NCBI RefSeq assembly: GCF_008011855.1
Contig: NZ_VOUX01000004.1
Location: forward strand, 186,001-250,000
Source of the DNA: Serratia bockelmannii
Lineage (GTDB): Bacteria > Pseudomonadota > Gammaproteobacteria > Enterobacterales > Enterobacteriaceae
Reading direction: 5' to 3'
DNA: 64,000 nt
Part shown: piece by piece, positions 34,586-44,085 of the stretch
How positions within the stretch are numbered: the first letter of the stretch is position 1
Layout of the letters: every line of letters starts with the position of its first letter
Position numbers and translations under genes: made by a program
The notes under the pieces: generated by a model
What the model saw: the letters and a program-made list of their open reading frames with translations, nothing else
What the model was told of the DNA's origin: nothing
Database searches by the model: none

Positions 34586-36274
34586 ATGTTAATCGACCCT
34601 TCAAGCAAATACCGACCGTTCCCGCCGGTTACGTTACCGGATCGCCAGTGGCCTGCGCGCACGCTGCGGCAGGCGCCGCGCTGGTGCTCCAGCGATCTGC
34701 GCGACGGCAACCAGGCGCTGGCGGAGCCGATGGATAACGCGCGCAAGCGCGAATTCTATCAATTGTTGTTGCAGTGCGGTTTCAAAGAGATTGAGGTGGC
34801 TTTCCCTTCGGCGTCGCAAACGGATTTCGATTTTGTGCGCACGCTGATCGACGAGCAACTGATCCCGCACGACGTCACGATTCAGGTGCTGACGCAGTCG
34901 CGCGACGATCTGATCGATCGTACCTTCGAGGCGCTGCAGGGTGCGCCACGGGCTATCGTGCATCTGTACAACGCCACGGCGCCGATGTTTCGCGACATCG
35001 TGTTCCGCCAGGATAAGGCCGCTACCGTGGCGCTGGCGGTGAACGGCGCGCGGCGCATTCGCCGGCATTGTGAGGCTCAGCCCGATACCGCCTGGTGCTT
35101 CGAGTATTCGCCGGAAACCTTTTGTTTTACGGAATTAGAGTTCGCGCTGGAGATCTGCGAAGCGGTGGCGGAGGTGTGGCAACCGGGGCCGCAGCGGCCG
35201 ATAATTATCAACCTGCCGGCGACGGTGGAAGTGAGTACACCCAACGTGTATGCCGATCAGATTGAATGGTTCTGCCGCCATTTCAGCCGTCGCACCGATG
35301 TGGCGATCAGCGTGCATCCGCATAACGATCGCGGTACCGGCGTGGCCTGCGCGGAGCTGGCGCTGTTGGCCGGCGCCGATCGGGTCGAAGGCTGCCTGTT
35401 CGGCAACGGAGAGCGTACCGGTAACGTCGATCTGGTTACGCTGGCGTTGAATCTTTATACCCAGGGCGTGGCGCCGGGCCTGGACTTCAGCCGCCTGAAA
35501 CAGGTGGTGGAAGTGGTGGAACAGTGCAATCAGCTGCCGGTGCATCCTCGCCATCCTTATGCCGGCGAATTGGTGTTTACCGCCTTCTCCGGTTCGCATC
35601 AGGATGCGATCAAGAAAGGTTTCGCCGCGCAACGCCAGCGACAAGATGGCTGGTGGCAGGTGCCTTACCTGCCGCTCGATCCCGCCGATGTCGGCTGCAG
35701 CTATGAGGCGGTGATCCGGGTTAACAGCCAGTCCGGCAAAAGCGGCGCCGCCTGGCTGTTGGAGCAGAACCATGGGCTGGCGTTGCCGCGCGGTTTGCAG
35801 ATTGATTTCAGCCAGGTGGTCCAGCGGGCGACCGACGGCAGCGGTAAGGAAATGAGCGTCGCGCAGCTGTGGCGCTTATTCCGCGACACTTACGGGCTGG
35901 TGGAGCAGCCGTGCTTGCAGCTGTTGAGCTACCAGACGGAAAGTCACGGGGTAGAGGCCTACAGTTTCAACGCGAGAGTCGCCTGGCAGGGGGAGACACT
36001 GCGGTTGCAGGGCGCTGGCAACGGCCTGCTTTCCAGCGCGGTGGATGCGCTGCGCCAACGCTTCGGCTTGCCGTTGGCGATCGAGGATTACCACGAGCAC
36101 ACGTTGGGGCATCAGAGCGACAGTCGAGCGGTGGCCTATATCCGCTGTGCGCTGCCGCACGGTGAGGCGAGCTACGGCGTTGGCATCGACGTCGACTCCG
36201 CCAGTGCTTCGCTGCAGGCGCTGTTCAACGTTGCCGGGCGCTATCTGGTGTCAACGTCGGCGCGGCCCGGCTGA
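34586..36274 (+). CDS. leuA: 2-isopropylmalate synthase, type 2 (LeuA2)
   Basis: The 562-aa enzyme condenses 2-oxoisovalerate with acetyl-CoA, the first step of leucine synthesis. The N-terminal TIM barrel has the metal site [16 protein letters not shown] and H-x-H in SVHPHNDRG, and the C-terminal LeuA regulatory domain starts near residue 440. It is of the longer Pseudomonas/Mycobacterium type rather than the enterobacterial leuABCD type and lies outside any leu operon. Upstream, gttgtccgc occurs twice, 21 bp apart (34485 and 34506). Its 3' end overlaps the convergent AraC gene by 50 bp. Confidence 0.9.
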   Translation: MLIDPSSKYRPFPPVTLPDRQWPARTLRQAPRWCSSDLRDGNQALAEPMDNARKREFYQLLLQCGFKEIEVAFPSASQTDFDFVRTLIDEQLIPHDVTIQVLTQSRDDLIDRTFEALQGAPRAIVHLYNATAPMFRDIVFRQDKAATVALAVNGARRIRRHCEAQPDTAWCFEYSPETFCFTELEFALEICEAVAEVWQPGPQRPIIINLPATVEVSTPNVYADQIEWFCRHFSRRTDVAISVHPHNDRGTGVACAELALLAGADRVEGCLFGNGERTGNVDLVTLALNLYTQGVAPGLDFSRLKQVVEVVEQCNQLPVHPRHPYAGELVFTAFSGSHQDAIKKGFAAQRQRQDGWWQVPYLPLDPADVGCSYEAVIRVNSQSGKSGAAWLLEQNHGLALPRGLQIDFSQVVQRATDGSGKEMSVAQLWRLFRDTYGLVEQPCLQLLSYQTESHGVEAYSFNARVAWQGETLRLQGAGNGLLSSAVDALRQRFGLPLAIEDYHEHTLGHQSDSRAVAYIRCALPHGEASYGVGIDVDSASASLQALFNVAGRYLVSTSARPG

Positions 36275-37025
36275 AATAGTCGCTGGGCGCGACCCCCAGC
36301 ACTCGGCGAAACATGGCGCTGAACGCGCTGGGGCTGTCATAGCCGAGATCCAGCGCCACTTCCAACACCGAGCGGCCGGTCGCCAGCGCGTTCAGCGCCG
36401 CCAGCAAACGGGCGCGTCGCACCCAATCGGCAAAATGCAGCCCGGTTTCTCGCTGGAAGCGCCGCGACAGGGTGCGTCCGCTGACGCTGAGCTGAGCGGC
36501 CGCCTGTTCCAGCGTCCAGGGCTGCGCCAGCGTGGCCTGAATATGGCGGCACAGGGCAAGCAGCGAGGCCTCACGTGGTTCGGGCAGGTGCAGCGGCAGG
36601 CTCGGCAGCACCCGTAATTCATCCAGAATCAACTCCATGATGCGCTCGTCACGCCCGCCGCTGGGGTAGCCGGACGTAATCTCCATCGCGCTGATAATCA
36701 GCTCGCGCAGCAGCGGCGACACCTGCACCACCTGGCACTGAGCCGGCAGATCGGCGCGCGCCAGCGGATCGACAAACAGCGTCCTGGCCGCCACCTGGCC
36801 GGTGATGCGCAGGCTGTGCACCACTTTCGCCGGTACCCAGACGCCGCGGCCGGGTGGCACCACCCAACTGCCGAGCCGGGTGGTGACCTGCACCACGCCG
36901 CTCAGGCTGTGGATCAGCTGCGCGCAGTTATGGTAGTGCTCCGGCTCGCTGTCGCCGTGGCGATAATCCCTGGCTAACGGCCGGATGGGCTGATCGGGCG
37001 GCAGAACGTCGTGAAACAACAGCAT
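36225..37025 (-). CDS. AraC-family transcriptional regulator
   Basis: The 266-aa protein has an N-terminal cupin sensor domain ([39 protein letters not shown]) and a C-terminal pair of AraC helix-turn-helix motifs ([40 protein letters not shown]). The ATG at 37025 is preferred because GGAG lies about 9 bases upstream; a GTG 6 codons earlier is possible. The ligand is unknown. Its 3' end runs 50 bp into the end of the convergent leuA2. Confidence 0.92.
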   Translation of the reverse strand: MLLFHDVLPPDQPIRPLARDYRHGDSEPEHYHNCAQLIHSLSGVVQVTTRLGSWVVPPGRGVWVPAKVVHSLRITGQVAARTLFVDPLARADLPAQCQVVQVSPLLRELIISAMEITSGYPSGGRDERIMELILDELRVLPSLPLHLPEPREASLLALCRHIQATLAQPWTLEQAAAQLSVSGRTLSRRFQRETGLHFADWVRRARLLAALNALATGRSVLEVALDLGYDSPSAFSAMFRRVLGVAPSDYFSRAAPTLTPDSARQR

Positions 37026-37118
37026 TGTAAGCAGTCTCCGCACGGCAAAAGGGGAAATGACAGGATGCCATGCGGCGCTGTTTCACACCAGTCTGTGGCG
37101 TGGTACGGCAAAATAGTT

Positions 37119-37145
37119 TATAAAATGATATTATATAATTTTATA
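37119..37145. promoter_or_regulatory. Predicted ArsR-family operator overlapping the promoter
   Basis: tataaaat (37119-37126) and attttata (37138-37145) form an inverted repeat across an AT-rich 11-bp centre, ending 17 bp before the ATG of the ArsR-type gene. It overlaps probable -10 sequence, the usual place for autorepression by this family. Confidence 0.55.
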
Positions 37146-37161
37146 TATTGATGGAGGGGCA

Positions 37162-37479
37162 ATGGATATTGACGCGATGCGCAAGGCGGCGGCGCAGGCC
37201 GGCGCGATGCTGCGCACTCTGGGTAACGAAGATCGGCTGCTGCTGCTGTGCCGGCTCAGTCAGGGCGAGATGGCGGTGAGCGAGCTGGCGCAGGCGCTGG
37301 ATATCCGCCAGCCGACGCTGTCCCAGCAGCTTGGCGTACTGCGGGAGGAAGGGTTGGTGTCCACCCGGCGCGCCGGCAAGCAGATTTACTATGCGGTGGC
37401 CGATGCTAAAGCGTTGGCGCTGCTCCACACCCTGTATCAACTTTATTGCCCGCAACCGGAGAACCGCGATGACCATTGA
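37162..37479 (+). CDS. ArsR-family repressor, PigS/BigR-like (predicted sulfur-species sensor)
   Basis: A 105-aa winged-helix repressor (VSELAQALDIRQPTLSQQLG, then GKQIYYAV wing). Two cysteines, one in LLLLCRLSQ near residue 30 and one in QLYCPQ near 97, match the pair used by BigR/SqrR-type persulfide sensors. It is first in an operon with a two-gene YeeE/YedE transporter, the arrangement of pigS-pmpAB in Serratia sp. ATCC 39006. The following gene starts within its last codons. Sensing of reactive sulfur is inferred. Confidence 0.85.
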   Translation: MDIDAMRKAAAQAGAMLRTLGNEDRLLLLCRLSQGEMAVSELAQALDIRQPTLSQQLGVLREEGLVSTRRAGKQIYYAVADAKALALLHTLYQLYCPQPENRDDH

Positions 37480-37903
37480 CTGGCCACACTTCACGCCTTA
37501 TTCCGCGCTGGCGGGAGGGGCTATTATCGGCGGCGCGGTGGCGCTGCTGCTGCTGTTCAACGGCCGGATCGCTGGCATCAGCGGCATTACCGGCGGTGTC
37601 TTGAGTGCCGCTGGCTGGGAGCGGGGCTGGCGCGCCGCATTTATTGGCGGGTTGCTGCTCTCGCCTTGGCTGTATGCTGCCGCTGCGACTTTGCCGTCCG
37701 GTGAGATCGCGGTCGGCAACGGCGGGCTGGCGGCCGCAGGGCTGTTGGTGGGATTGGGCACTCGATTGGGCAGCGGTTGCACCAGCGGGCACGGCGTATG
37801 CGGCGTCGCACGGTTGGCGCCGCGTTCGCTGGCCGCCACGGCGGTGTTTATGCTGCTGGGCTTTATGACCGTGTGGTTGATGCGCTACCTGGCGGGAGGT
37901 TGA
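37469..37903 (+). CDS. YeeE/YedE-family sulfur transporter, first half (PmpA-like)
   Basis: The 144-aa membrane protein has four helices and the family signature GSGCTSGHGVCGVARL near residue 103, whose cysteine is used in thiosulfate or sulfur-species transport by this family. It overlaps the upstream repressor gene by 11 bp and precedes the second half gene by 2 bp. The two halves likely assemble as one channel-like transporter. Confidence 0.88.
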   Translation: MTIDWPHFTPYSALAGGAIIGGAVALLLLFNGRIAGISGITGGVLSAAGWERGWRAAFIGGLLLSPWLYAAAATLPSGEIAVGNGGLAAAGLLVGLGTRLGSGCTSGHGVCGVARLAPRSLAATAVFMLLGFMTVWLMRYLAGG

Positions 37904-37905
37904 GA

Positions 37906-38334
37906 ATGCTTAAAACGCTGTTGGCGCTGCTGAGCGGCATCATTTTCGGTCTGGGGCTGATCGTCGCCGGCATGGCCAATCCGGCCAAAGTGTTGGCGTT
38001 TCTCGACGTTACCGGCGTGTGGGATCCCTCGCTGGCGTTGGTGATGGCGGGTGCGATCGCGGTGGCGGCGCCGGCCTTCCTGTGGGCGAGGCGACGCGAG
38101 CGTAGCCTGTTGGGGGAAACGCTGCAGATCCCGGCCGCCGGGCGTCTAGATCGTCGTTTGCTGGCGGGCAGCGCACTGTTCGGCATCGGGTGGGGTATCG
38201 CGGGTATTTGCCCCGGTCCAGCCTGGGTGTTGGCCGGGGCGGAGATAAGCCGGGTATGGCCGTTCCTGCTGGCGATGCTGGCGGGTATGGCGCTGTATGA
38301 CGTTATCATGAGGAGGAGGAGTACGTGTCGATAG
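37906..38334 (+). CDS. YeeE/YedE-family sulfur transporter, second half (PmpB-like)
   Basis: This 142-aa membrane protein has four helices with the paired signature GIGWGIAGICPGPAW near residue 88, the counterpart of the motif in the upstream gene. GLGLIVAGMANPAKV near the start is typical of the family. GGAGG-like sequence precedes the ATG. Its end overlaps the VOC gene start. Confidence 0.88.
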   Translation: MLKTLLALLSGIIFGLGLIVAGMANPAKVLAFLDVTGVWDPSLALVMAGAIAVAAPAFLWARRRERSLLGETLQIPAAGRLDRRLLAGSALFGIGWGIAGICPGPAWVLAGAEISRVWPFLLAMLAGMALYDVIMRRRSTCR

Positions 38335-38723
38335 CCAAAGCGGTGTTGCGCATCGCGCGCCCGACCGATCGGTTGCAAGAGATTGCTACGCTGTATTGCC
38401 GCGGGCTTGGTTTCGAAAAGCTGGGTGAGTTTGTCGATCATCAGGGGTTTGACGGCATGATGATTGGGCATCCGCAGCATGCCTACCATCTGGAGTTCAC
38501 GCAGCATCGTGGGGTGCGGGTCGGGCAGGCGCCGACGCAGGATCATCTGCTGGTATTTTATCTGCCGGATGAGAACGAATGGCGGGCTGCGTGTGAGCGG
38601 ATGCAGGCGGCAGGGTTTTTATCGGTCGCCGCCTATAATCCCTATTGGGATCGGGCGGGGCAAACCTTTGAAGATCCTGATGGCTATCGGGTGGTATTGC
38701 AACATCAGGCTTGGCAGGCATAA
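38325..38723 (+). CDS. VOC-superfamily protein (glyoxalase/dioxygenase-like)
   Basis: A 132-aa protein with one VOC domain: AVLRIARPTDRLQEIATLYC at the start, YHLEFTQHRG in the middle and QTFEDPDGYRVVLQH at the end, giving possible metal ligands His and Glu/Asp. The GTG start has AGGAGG just upstream and overlaps the PmpB-like stop. Being the last gene of the sulfur operon suggests it handles a thiol or persulfide adduct, which is only inference. Confidence 0.85.
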   Translation: MSIAKAVLRIARPTDRLQEIATLYCRGLGFEKLGEFVDHQGFDGMMIGHPQHAYHLEFTQHRGVRVGQAPTQDHLLVFYLPDENEWRAACERMQAAGFLSVAAYNPYWDRAGQTFEDPDGYRVVLQHQAWQA

Positions 38724-38725
38724 AA

Positions 38726-38750
38726 AAACCGGCGCATCGAGCGCCGGTTT
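38726..38750. terminator. Bidirectional Rho-independent terminator
   Basis: aaaccggcgc-atcga-gcgccggttt forms a perfect 10-bp stem directly after the VOC gene stop, preceded by an A run. It serves the VOC operon and the convergent peptide transporter gene. Confidence 0.88.
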
Positions 38751-38772
38751 GCGAGATAAAACGGGGTATCCG

Positions 38773-40326
38773 TCAGACGTTGGTCGCCGGTTTTTGCGCG
38801 CTCTTGGACTGGGTATTTTCCAGCATGCGGCGAATCGGCACGATCAGCACAATAAGCACGGCGGCGCAGATCAGCAGCGCGATGGAGCAGCGAGCGAACA
38901 GATTCGGCAGCATATCCAGTTGGTCGGCCTTGACGTGACCGCCGATCAGACCGGCCGCCAGGTTGCCCAACGCGCTGGCGCAGAACCACAGCCCCATCAT
39001 CTGACCGCGCATTCTCTCCGGCGCCAGCAGCGTCATGGTGGCCAGCCCGATCGGGCTCAGGCACAGCTCACCCAGCGTCAGCATCAGGATACTGCCTACC
39101 AGCCACATCGGCGATACGCCGGCGCCGCCGTTGCTCAGCACATTCTGCGCGGCCAACATCATCAGGCCAAAACCACCGGCGGCGCACAGGATGCCGATCA
39201 CGAACTTGGTGATGCTGCTCGGACGCACGTTATTGCGCGCCAGTGCAGGCCAGGCCCAGCTGAAGACCGGTGCCAGCAGGATGATGAACAGGGCGTTGAT
39301 CGACTGGAACCACACCGCCGGGATCTCGAAGTCGCCGATCATGCGATTGGTGTAATCGTTGGCGAACAGGTTAAACGAGGTCGGTTTCTGTTCAAACGCT
39401 GACCAGAAGAACGCGGCGGAGATCAGCAGGATGAAGCACACCAGCAGGCGTGCGCGCTCTTTGCGGCTCAGGCCGGCAAAGGCGAACAGATAGATGAAGT
39501 ACAGGGTGACCGACGCGGCGATGACGTACACTAGCACGCTGGCCACCTCGACCGGGTTGATAACGATCGTGCCCTGAGCGATCAGCACGATGGCCGCCAC
39601 CAGGATGGCCGCCAACGCCAGCAACCAGGCACCGACGCCTTTTTTCTTCGCGACCGGGCTGTTCCAGGTGGAGTCCAGGCCCACTTCGCGATCATAGCGT
39701 TTCATCGCCGGGACGGCGAACACCCGGAAGATCACCAGCGCTACCAGCATCCCGATACCGCCGATGCCGAAGCCCCAGTGCCAGCCGTGTGACTTAATCA
39801 GCCAGCCGGAGATCAGCGGGGCGATGAACGAACCGATGTTGATGCCCATGTAGAACAGCGAGAAGCCGCCGTCGCGACGCGCATCGCCTTTCTTGTACAG
39901 CGTGCCGACCATCACCGAGATACAGGTCTTGAACAGGCCTGAACCGAGCACGATGAACATCAGACCGATGAAGAACAGGTTGGTGCCCATCACTGCGGAC
40001 AGGGCGATCGACAGGTGGCCGAGCGCGATCAGGATCGAACCGTACCAGACGGCCTTGCGTTGGCCGAGCCAGTTATCTGCCAGCCAGCCGCCCGGCAGCG
40101 CCGCCAGGTACATGCTGCCGGCGAAGATGCCGACGATCGCCGACGCGTTCTCACGCGCCAGGCCCAGGCCGCCGTCGTACACGGTGGCAGCCATAAACAG
40201 GATCAGCAGCGGACGGATGCCGTAGAACGAGAAGCGCTCCCACATTTCGGTGAAGAACAAAGAACCCAGTGGATAGGGATGGCCGAAGAAGGTCCGGCTT
40301 TCTGACTTATTGACAGAGGATTGCAT
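38773..40326 (-). CDS. POT-family proton-dependent di/tripeptide transporter (Dtp type)
   Basis: The 517-aa protein has about fourteen membrane helices and POT signatures: GSLFFTEMWERFSFYGIRPL (the E-x-x-E-R-F-x-Y-Y-like motif) and FSLFYMGINIGSFIAPLISG. It imports di- and tripeptides with protons. The ATG at 40326 is chosen because it gives the family N-terminus and has GGGA about 9 bases upstream; 88 further codons are open upstream but are unlike the family. Which of DtpA-D it corresponds to is unclear. Confidence 0.9.
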   Translation of the reverse strand: MQSSVNKSESRTFFGHPYPLGSLFFTEMWERFSFYGIRPLLILFMAATVYDGGLGLARENASAIVGIFAGSMYLAALPGGWLADNWLGQRKAVWYGSILIALGHLSIALSAVMGTNLFFIGLMFIVLGSGLFKTCISVMVGTLYKKGDARRDGGFSLFYMGINIGSFIAPLISGWLIKSHGWHWGFGIGGIGMLVALVIFRVFAVPAMKRYDREVGLDSTWNSPVAKKKGVGAWLLALAAILVAAIVLIAQGTIVINPVEVASVLVYVIAASVTLYFIYLFAFAGLSRKERARLLVCFILLISAAFFWSAFEQKPTSFNLFANDYTNRMIGDFEIPAVWFQSINALFIILLAPVFSWAWPALARNNVRPSSITKFVIGILCAAGGFGLMMLAAQNVLSNGGAGVSPMWLVGSILMLTLGELCLSPIGLATMTLLAPERMRGQMMGLWFCASALGNLAAGLIGGHVKADQLDMLPNLFARCSIALLICAAVLIVLIVPIRRMLENTQSKSAQKPATNV

Positions 40327-40801
40327 AACGATTTCCCAATAAAAGGCGCTGCAAGGCTGCAGCCCGTACTGTGGTATGTATGTGTATTTAATGAAGGCGA
40401 TCCGCCCAATGCGGATTACCCGACAAACACCGCGGCTGCAACGCTGATAAACCGTGGAAAGCGTGCTGACCTTTTCTTCACTTGGCCGATGCTTCACATC
40501 TGGCGTGATATTATTTAACCATTTGATAACTGGTCGTTGGTTTTGTCTAGTACCTGTATCCCATTTTTTAGACGAAAAGTCGACAAGCATCTCCTTTTCT
40601 GGTTTTTCTGTTGGTTATGACAGGAATATGATTGACAGCGGGTTTTATGCGCTGAAAGTTAATTAATTGTTGATAAACAAGATGTTGAGATAAGAATGTT
40701 CTGAGCGGGGCGAAAGTTCACAGGCCTGAAGGAAGCATTATTAAAAGTAGGGGAAACGCGCCGTTGATCTGACCAACGGCGGAAAGTGGCGATAAATGCA
40801 G
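40327..40801. other. Gap of 475 bp between peptide transporter and mdtG
   Basis: No gene is recognised. The left part should hold the transporter promoter. A hairpin cgccgttg (40759-40766) / caacggcg (40774-40781) lies 20 bp after the mdtG stop and may be its terminator, though the T run is poor. Confidence 0.5.
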
Positions 40802-42040
40802 CTATGACTCTTCCTGCAGCGTGTCTTCCCGCCTATAGCCCGGCCGTCGCCGCAGACACCACCAGGAATAACCGGCGTTGAACAGCACCACCAGCGCGGT
40901 GACCGCGAAGACCGCGCGAAAACCGTAGCCGGCGGAGATTGCGGCGCCGAGCAGCGGGCCGCTGACGTTGCCAACATCGCGGAACGACTGGTTGTAGCTG
41001 AAAATACGGCCGGCCACCTGATTGGTGCAGTTGTAAATCAACAACGTCTGTACCGCCGGCAGCAACGCGCCGTCGGCCGCCCCCAGCAGAAAACGCAGTA
41101 CCCCGAGCTGCCACGGCGTCTGCACGAACGCCATCGGGATCAGTAACAGCACCGAGACGATCAGCATAAAGACCAGAATGCGTTCCGGGCCAATGCGATC
41201 GCCCAGCTTGCCCAGCCGCGGGGCGCTCATCAATGCCGCGACGCCGGGCACTGAGGCGATAAGCCCGCTGATAAACGCCAGATTGTGGGTGGCGCCGGCC
41301 AGATCGCGCACATACAGCGTCAGGATCGGCGCAATCGAGCCGGTGGCGATCTGGATGATCATGGTGGTGACAAACAGGCTGAGCACCAGTTTCGGGTTCT
41401 TCAGCGAGGCGAACACCTGTTTTGCGTGCAACATGTCGCGTTTTTGCACCGGGGTAAATTGTTCTTTGACATACAGCAGCGTCAGTACGAAGCAGACGAA
41501 TAACACTGCGGCGGTGATATAAAACACCGGGCGCAGGCCGTACAGATCGGCTAACAAACCGCCGATCAATAGGCCTATCAGCGCACCGCCGACGCCGCCG
41601 GTAGACAGGGTGCCGAGCGCCCAGCCGCTGCGGTTGCGCGGCACCTGGGTGGCGATCAGCGCGTTGGCGTTGGGAATGAACCCGCCGAGCAGCCCCAGCA
41701 CCGCACGCAGCGCGAGAAACTCCCAGACCGTTTGCGCCATGCCCATCAGCGCCATGACGATCGCCATACCGAGCGCTGAACGCAGCAGCATCAGTTTGCG
41801 GCCGCGTCGGTCTGCCAGGGCGCCCCAGAACGGCGCGGCGATAGCGGAAAACAGGAAGGTGATGCTGAACAGCAGACCGGACCACATGTTGAGCGCCTGA
41901 TGGCCGGTAACGCCCAGCGTCTCTACGTACAGCGGCAGAAACGGCATCACCAGGCTGAAGGCGGCGCCGGTGAGAAAACATCCCAGCCAGGCGACGAAAA
42001 GGTTGCGTTTCCAGTTAACGGGTTCTGCTGCCGAAGCCAT
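40802..42040 (-). CDS. mdtG: Multidrug efflux MFS transporter MdtG
   Basis: The 412-aa protein has twelve helices and MFS motif A ([20 protein letters not shown]) and matches E. coli MdtG (YceE) in [20 protein letters not shown] and [20 protein letters not shown]. MdtG gives low-level resistance to fosfomycin and deoxycholate when overproduced and is in the MarA/SoxS regulon of E. coli. The ATG at 42040 matches the family N-terminus; the frame is open 39 codons further. Confidence 0.92.
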   Translation of the reverse strand: MASAAEPVNWKRNLFVAWLGCFLTGAAFSLVMPFLPLYVETLGVTGHQALNMWSGLLFSITFLFSAIAAPFWGALADRRGRKLMLLRSALGMAIVMALMGMAQTVWEFLALRAVLGLLGGFIPNANALIATQVPRNRSGWALGTLSTGGVGGALIGLLIGGLLADLYGLRPVFYITAAVLFVCFVLTLLYVKEQFTPVQKRDMLHAKQVFASLKNPKLVLSLFVTTMIIQIATGSIAPILTLYVRDLAGATHNLAFISGLIASVPGVAALMSAPRLGKLGDRIGPERILVFMLIVSVLLLIPMAFVQTPWQLGVLRFLLGAADGALLPAVQTLLIYNCTNQVAGRIFSYNQSFRDVGNVSGPLLGAAISAGYGFRAVFAVTALVVLFNAGYSWWCLRRRPGYRREDTLQEES

Positions 42041-42239
42041 AAATGCCCACTGCCGAAAGGTGACGCGTTTTGCCAGCGGCAAGATGAAGGGGCAAAACGT
42101 GAAAGTTAGCCTGGTAAGTATGCGCCGCAAGCGCAGCGACGGCAAACGAGGGGACAAAGATTGGGCGAAAAATGAAATAAAGTTTTAAAAATGACGTTTA
42201 AACCTTATTCCGCGCTTAGCGCGCGGAATTTACAGCGTT

Positions 42240-42524
42240 TTATAGTCCGGTCAGCGCCTCGAAACCGGCGGCGGTGGTGGTGGCGCTAAAGTCGGTGACC
42301 TCGTAGTGGGCTACGGCGTTGAAGGGATCTTCGGCCAGGATGGCGTCTAACTGCGCACGGTCAATGCCCTTGGCCAGGATCACGCCGCCGGTGCGGGGAT
42401 TCTTACGGCCGGAGGCGATGAAGGTACCGTCCTGAAAATATTTTTTAAGCCAGGCGATGTGGCCTTCAAGGTGGCTGTCGACGTCGGCGATCGGGCGATG
42501 GTAGGTCAGGCTGACAATGTACAT
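42240..42524 (-). CDS. YciI-family protein
   Basis: A 94-aa protein with the YciI fold: YIVSLTYHRPIADVDSHLEG at the start, SGRKNPRTGGVILAKG in the middle and a His-Tyr near the end. YciI proteins form ferredoxin-like dimers with a His-Asp pair and have mostly unknown activity. The ATG at 42524 is used; an upstream open frame does not look like the family. Confidence 0.85.
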   Translation of the reverse strand: MYIVSLTYHRPIADVDSHLEGHIAWLKKYFQDGTFIASGRKNPRTGGVILAKGIDRAQLDAILAEDPFNAVAHYEVTDFSATTTAAGFEALTGL

Positions 42525-42592
42525 AACGGCTCCAGGGTGGGCGGCAAAGGCTTTACCATCCCACCCTCGCCGTCGATTCTCAAGAGGCGCGC

Positions 42593-42618
42593 AATAAAAA
42601 ACCCGCCGGTGGCGGGTT
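42593..42618 (-). terminator. Rho-independent terminator of lpxL
   Basis: On the minus strand aacccgcc-acc-ggcgggtt is followed by a T run, 8 bp after the lpxL stop. Confidence 0.85.
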
Positions 42619-42625
42619 GGCTTGA

Positions 42626-43546
42626 TCAGTAGAGCGAAGGCTCGCCTTCCGGGCGGGTCTTGAAGCGGCGATGCAGCCACATATATTGGTCCGGCGCCAT
42701 CAGGATCTCTTTCTCCACCACTTTGTTCATAAAGGCGGCGGCCTCGAGTTCGTTATCCAGCGGGAAGTTTTTCACCGCCGGTTGCATGATCAGCTCATAC
42801 CCTTTGCCGTCCGGCAGGCGGCGCGGGGTGAACGGAACGATCGCCGGTTTACCCATCCGCACCAGCACGTAGCTGCCGGTGGTGGTGGCAGCCTTGTCCA
42901 CCGCGAACAGCGGCACGAAAACGCTGCTGCGCGGGCCGTAGTCGTGATCCGGCGCATACCAGATGATATCACCCTGTTTCAGGGCGCGGATCATGCCTTT
43001 GATGTCTTTGCGGTCCAGCATCGATTTGTTGGAACGCATGCGGCCCCAGGTTTGCAGCCAGTCCATCAGCTTGTTGTCGTGCGGGCGGTAAACGCCGATG
43101 CCCGGGTTGTGAATGCCGAAGATGCGCGCGCCCAGCTCCAACGTCAAAAAGTGCAGGCCAATCAGCAACACGCCCTGCTGGTTGTCGCGCGCTTGTTGGA
43201 TGTGCTCCAGGCCACTGACCTTGAACCAGCGCTCGATGCGCCAGTTGGGCCAGAACCACGCCATGCCGGTTTCAAACAGCCCCATGCCGACCGATTCGAA
43301 ATTCTTTACCACCAGCGCATCGCGTTCGGCCTGCGGCATGTCGGGAAAACAGAGCTCGAGGTTGCGTTGGGCGATAGCGACGCGTCGCTTGAGAAAGCGC
43401 ATGGAAAATCGCCCAATCGAGGTGCCGAGCCAGTAGATGACGGGGTAAGGCAGCAACACCAGCAGGTACAGCAAGCCGATGCCGACCCAGGTCAGCCAAT
43501 AGCGCGGATGCAATAAGGAACGATTGAAAGTAGGAACTTGAGTCAT
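42626..43546 (-). CDS. lpxL: Lipid A lauroyl acyltransferase LpxL
   Basis: LpxL adds the first secondary acyl chain to Kdo2-lipid IVA. The 306-aa length equals E. coli LpxL (HtrB). It has an N-terminal membrane anchor ([20 protein letters not shown]), the catalytic H-x(4)-E in [12 protein letters not shown] and [20 protein letters not shown]. Synteny with downstream trhO, on the other strand, supports LpxL over the cold-type LpxP, which is a close paralogue. Confidence 0.92.
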   Translation of the reverse strand: MTQVPTFNRSLLHPRYWLTWVGIGLLYLLVLLPYPVIYWLGTSIGRFSMRFLKRRVAIAQRNLELCFPDMPQAERDALVVKNFESVGMGLFETGMAWFWPNWRIERWFKVSGLEHIQQARDNQQGVLLIGLHFLTLELGARIFGIHNPGIGVYRPHDNKLMDWLQTWGRMRSNKSMLDRKDIKGMIRALKQGDIIWYAPDHDYGPRSSVFVPLFAVDKAATTTGSYVLVRMGKPAIVPFTPRRLPDGKGYELIMQPAVKNFPLDNELEAAAFMNKVVEKEILMAPDQYMWLHRRFKTRPEGEPSLY

Positions 43547-43768
43547 GGGTTCTCTGTTTGAATACGGTTGTTTAAGTGTAATGACAGAGTCATCGCATGG
43601 TCTGGCAGCCGGGTGAGCTCGGCGGCAAGGTTCGTTTCTGCCGTTTGTTTGCGACTATTGTGGCATTTTTCTGGCGATCCGGGAAAACACAACGCATTAA
43701 AATCCCTCTTTGGGCGTTAAATATGCATCGAATGCCGAATTTTTCCACAATCTTTCCTGCCAAAGATA

Positions 43769-43966
43769 ATGGCGATATTATTACTGGTAATTATTCAGAG
43801 GGTAAATATTTTGGCACCATGGATCAGTGCGGGGCTGCTGGTTTTGGGCGCGACGGTCGGCAGCGTTGGCGCGCATCTGCAGGTGAACGCGATATTGGCG
43901 CTCGCCGGCGTGATGATGGCGCTCGGCATAGTGGCTTCTGCGTTTACCGAAGGCGACGGACACTGA
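43769..43966 (+). CDS. Small two-helix membrane protein of unknown function
   Basis: A 65-aa frame encodes two hydrophobic helices (WISAGLLVLGATVGSVGAHL and ILALAGVMMALGIVASAFTE) with a short acidic end. The ATG at 43769 has no good ribosome site. A TTG at 43811 with AGAGGG upstream would give 52 aa and keep both helices. It lies between divergent lpxL and trhO, where E. coli has no gene. Confidence 0.55.
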   Translation: MAILLLVIIQRVNILAPWISAGLLVLGATVGSVGAHLQVNAILALAGVMMALGIVASAFTEGDGH

Positions 43967-44085
43967 ACGGGGCGCTGGCGCCAGGGCTGCGCGGCGGCGG
44001 TTTTTCGGGTATGATATGCGCCGCGCGCGGGCCGGCAGGCGGCGCGCGATAATCAGTCACCTCCCGAAAGACAGGAAAGTACACC

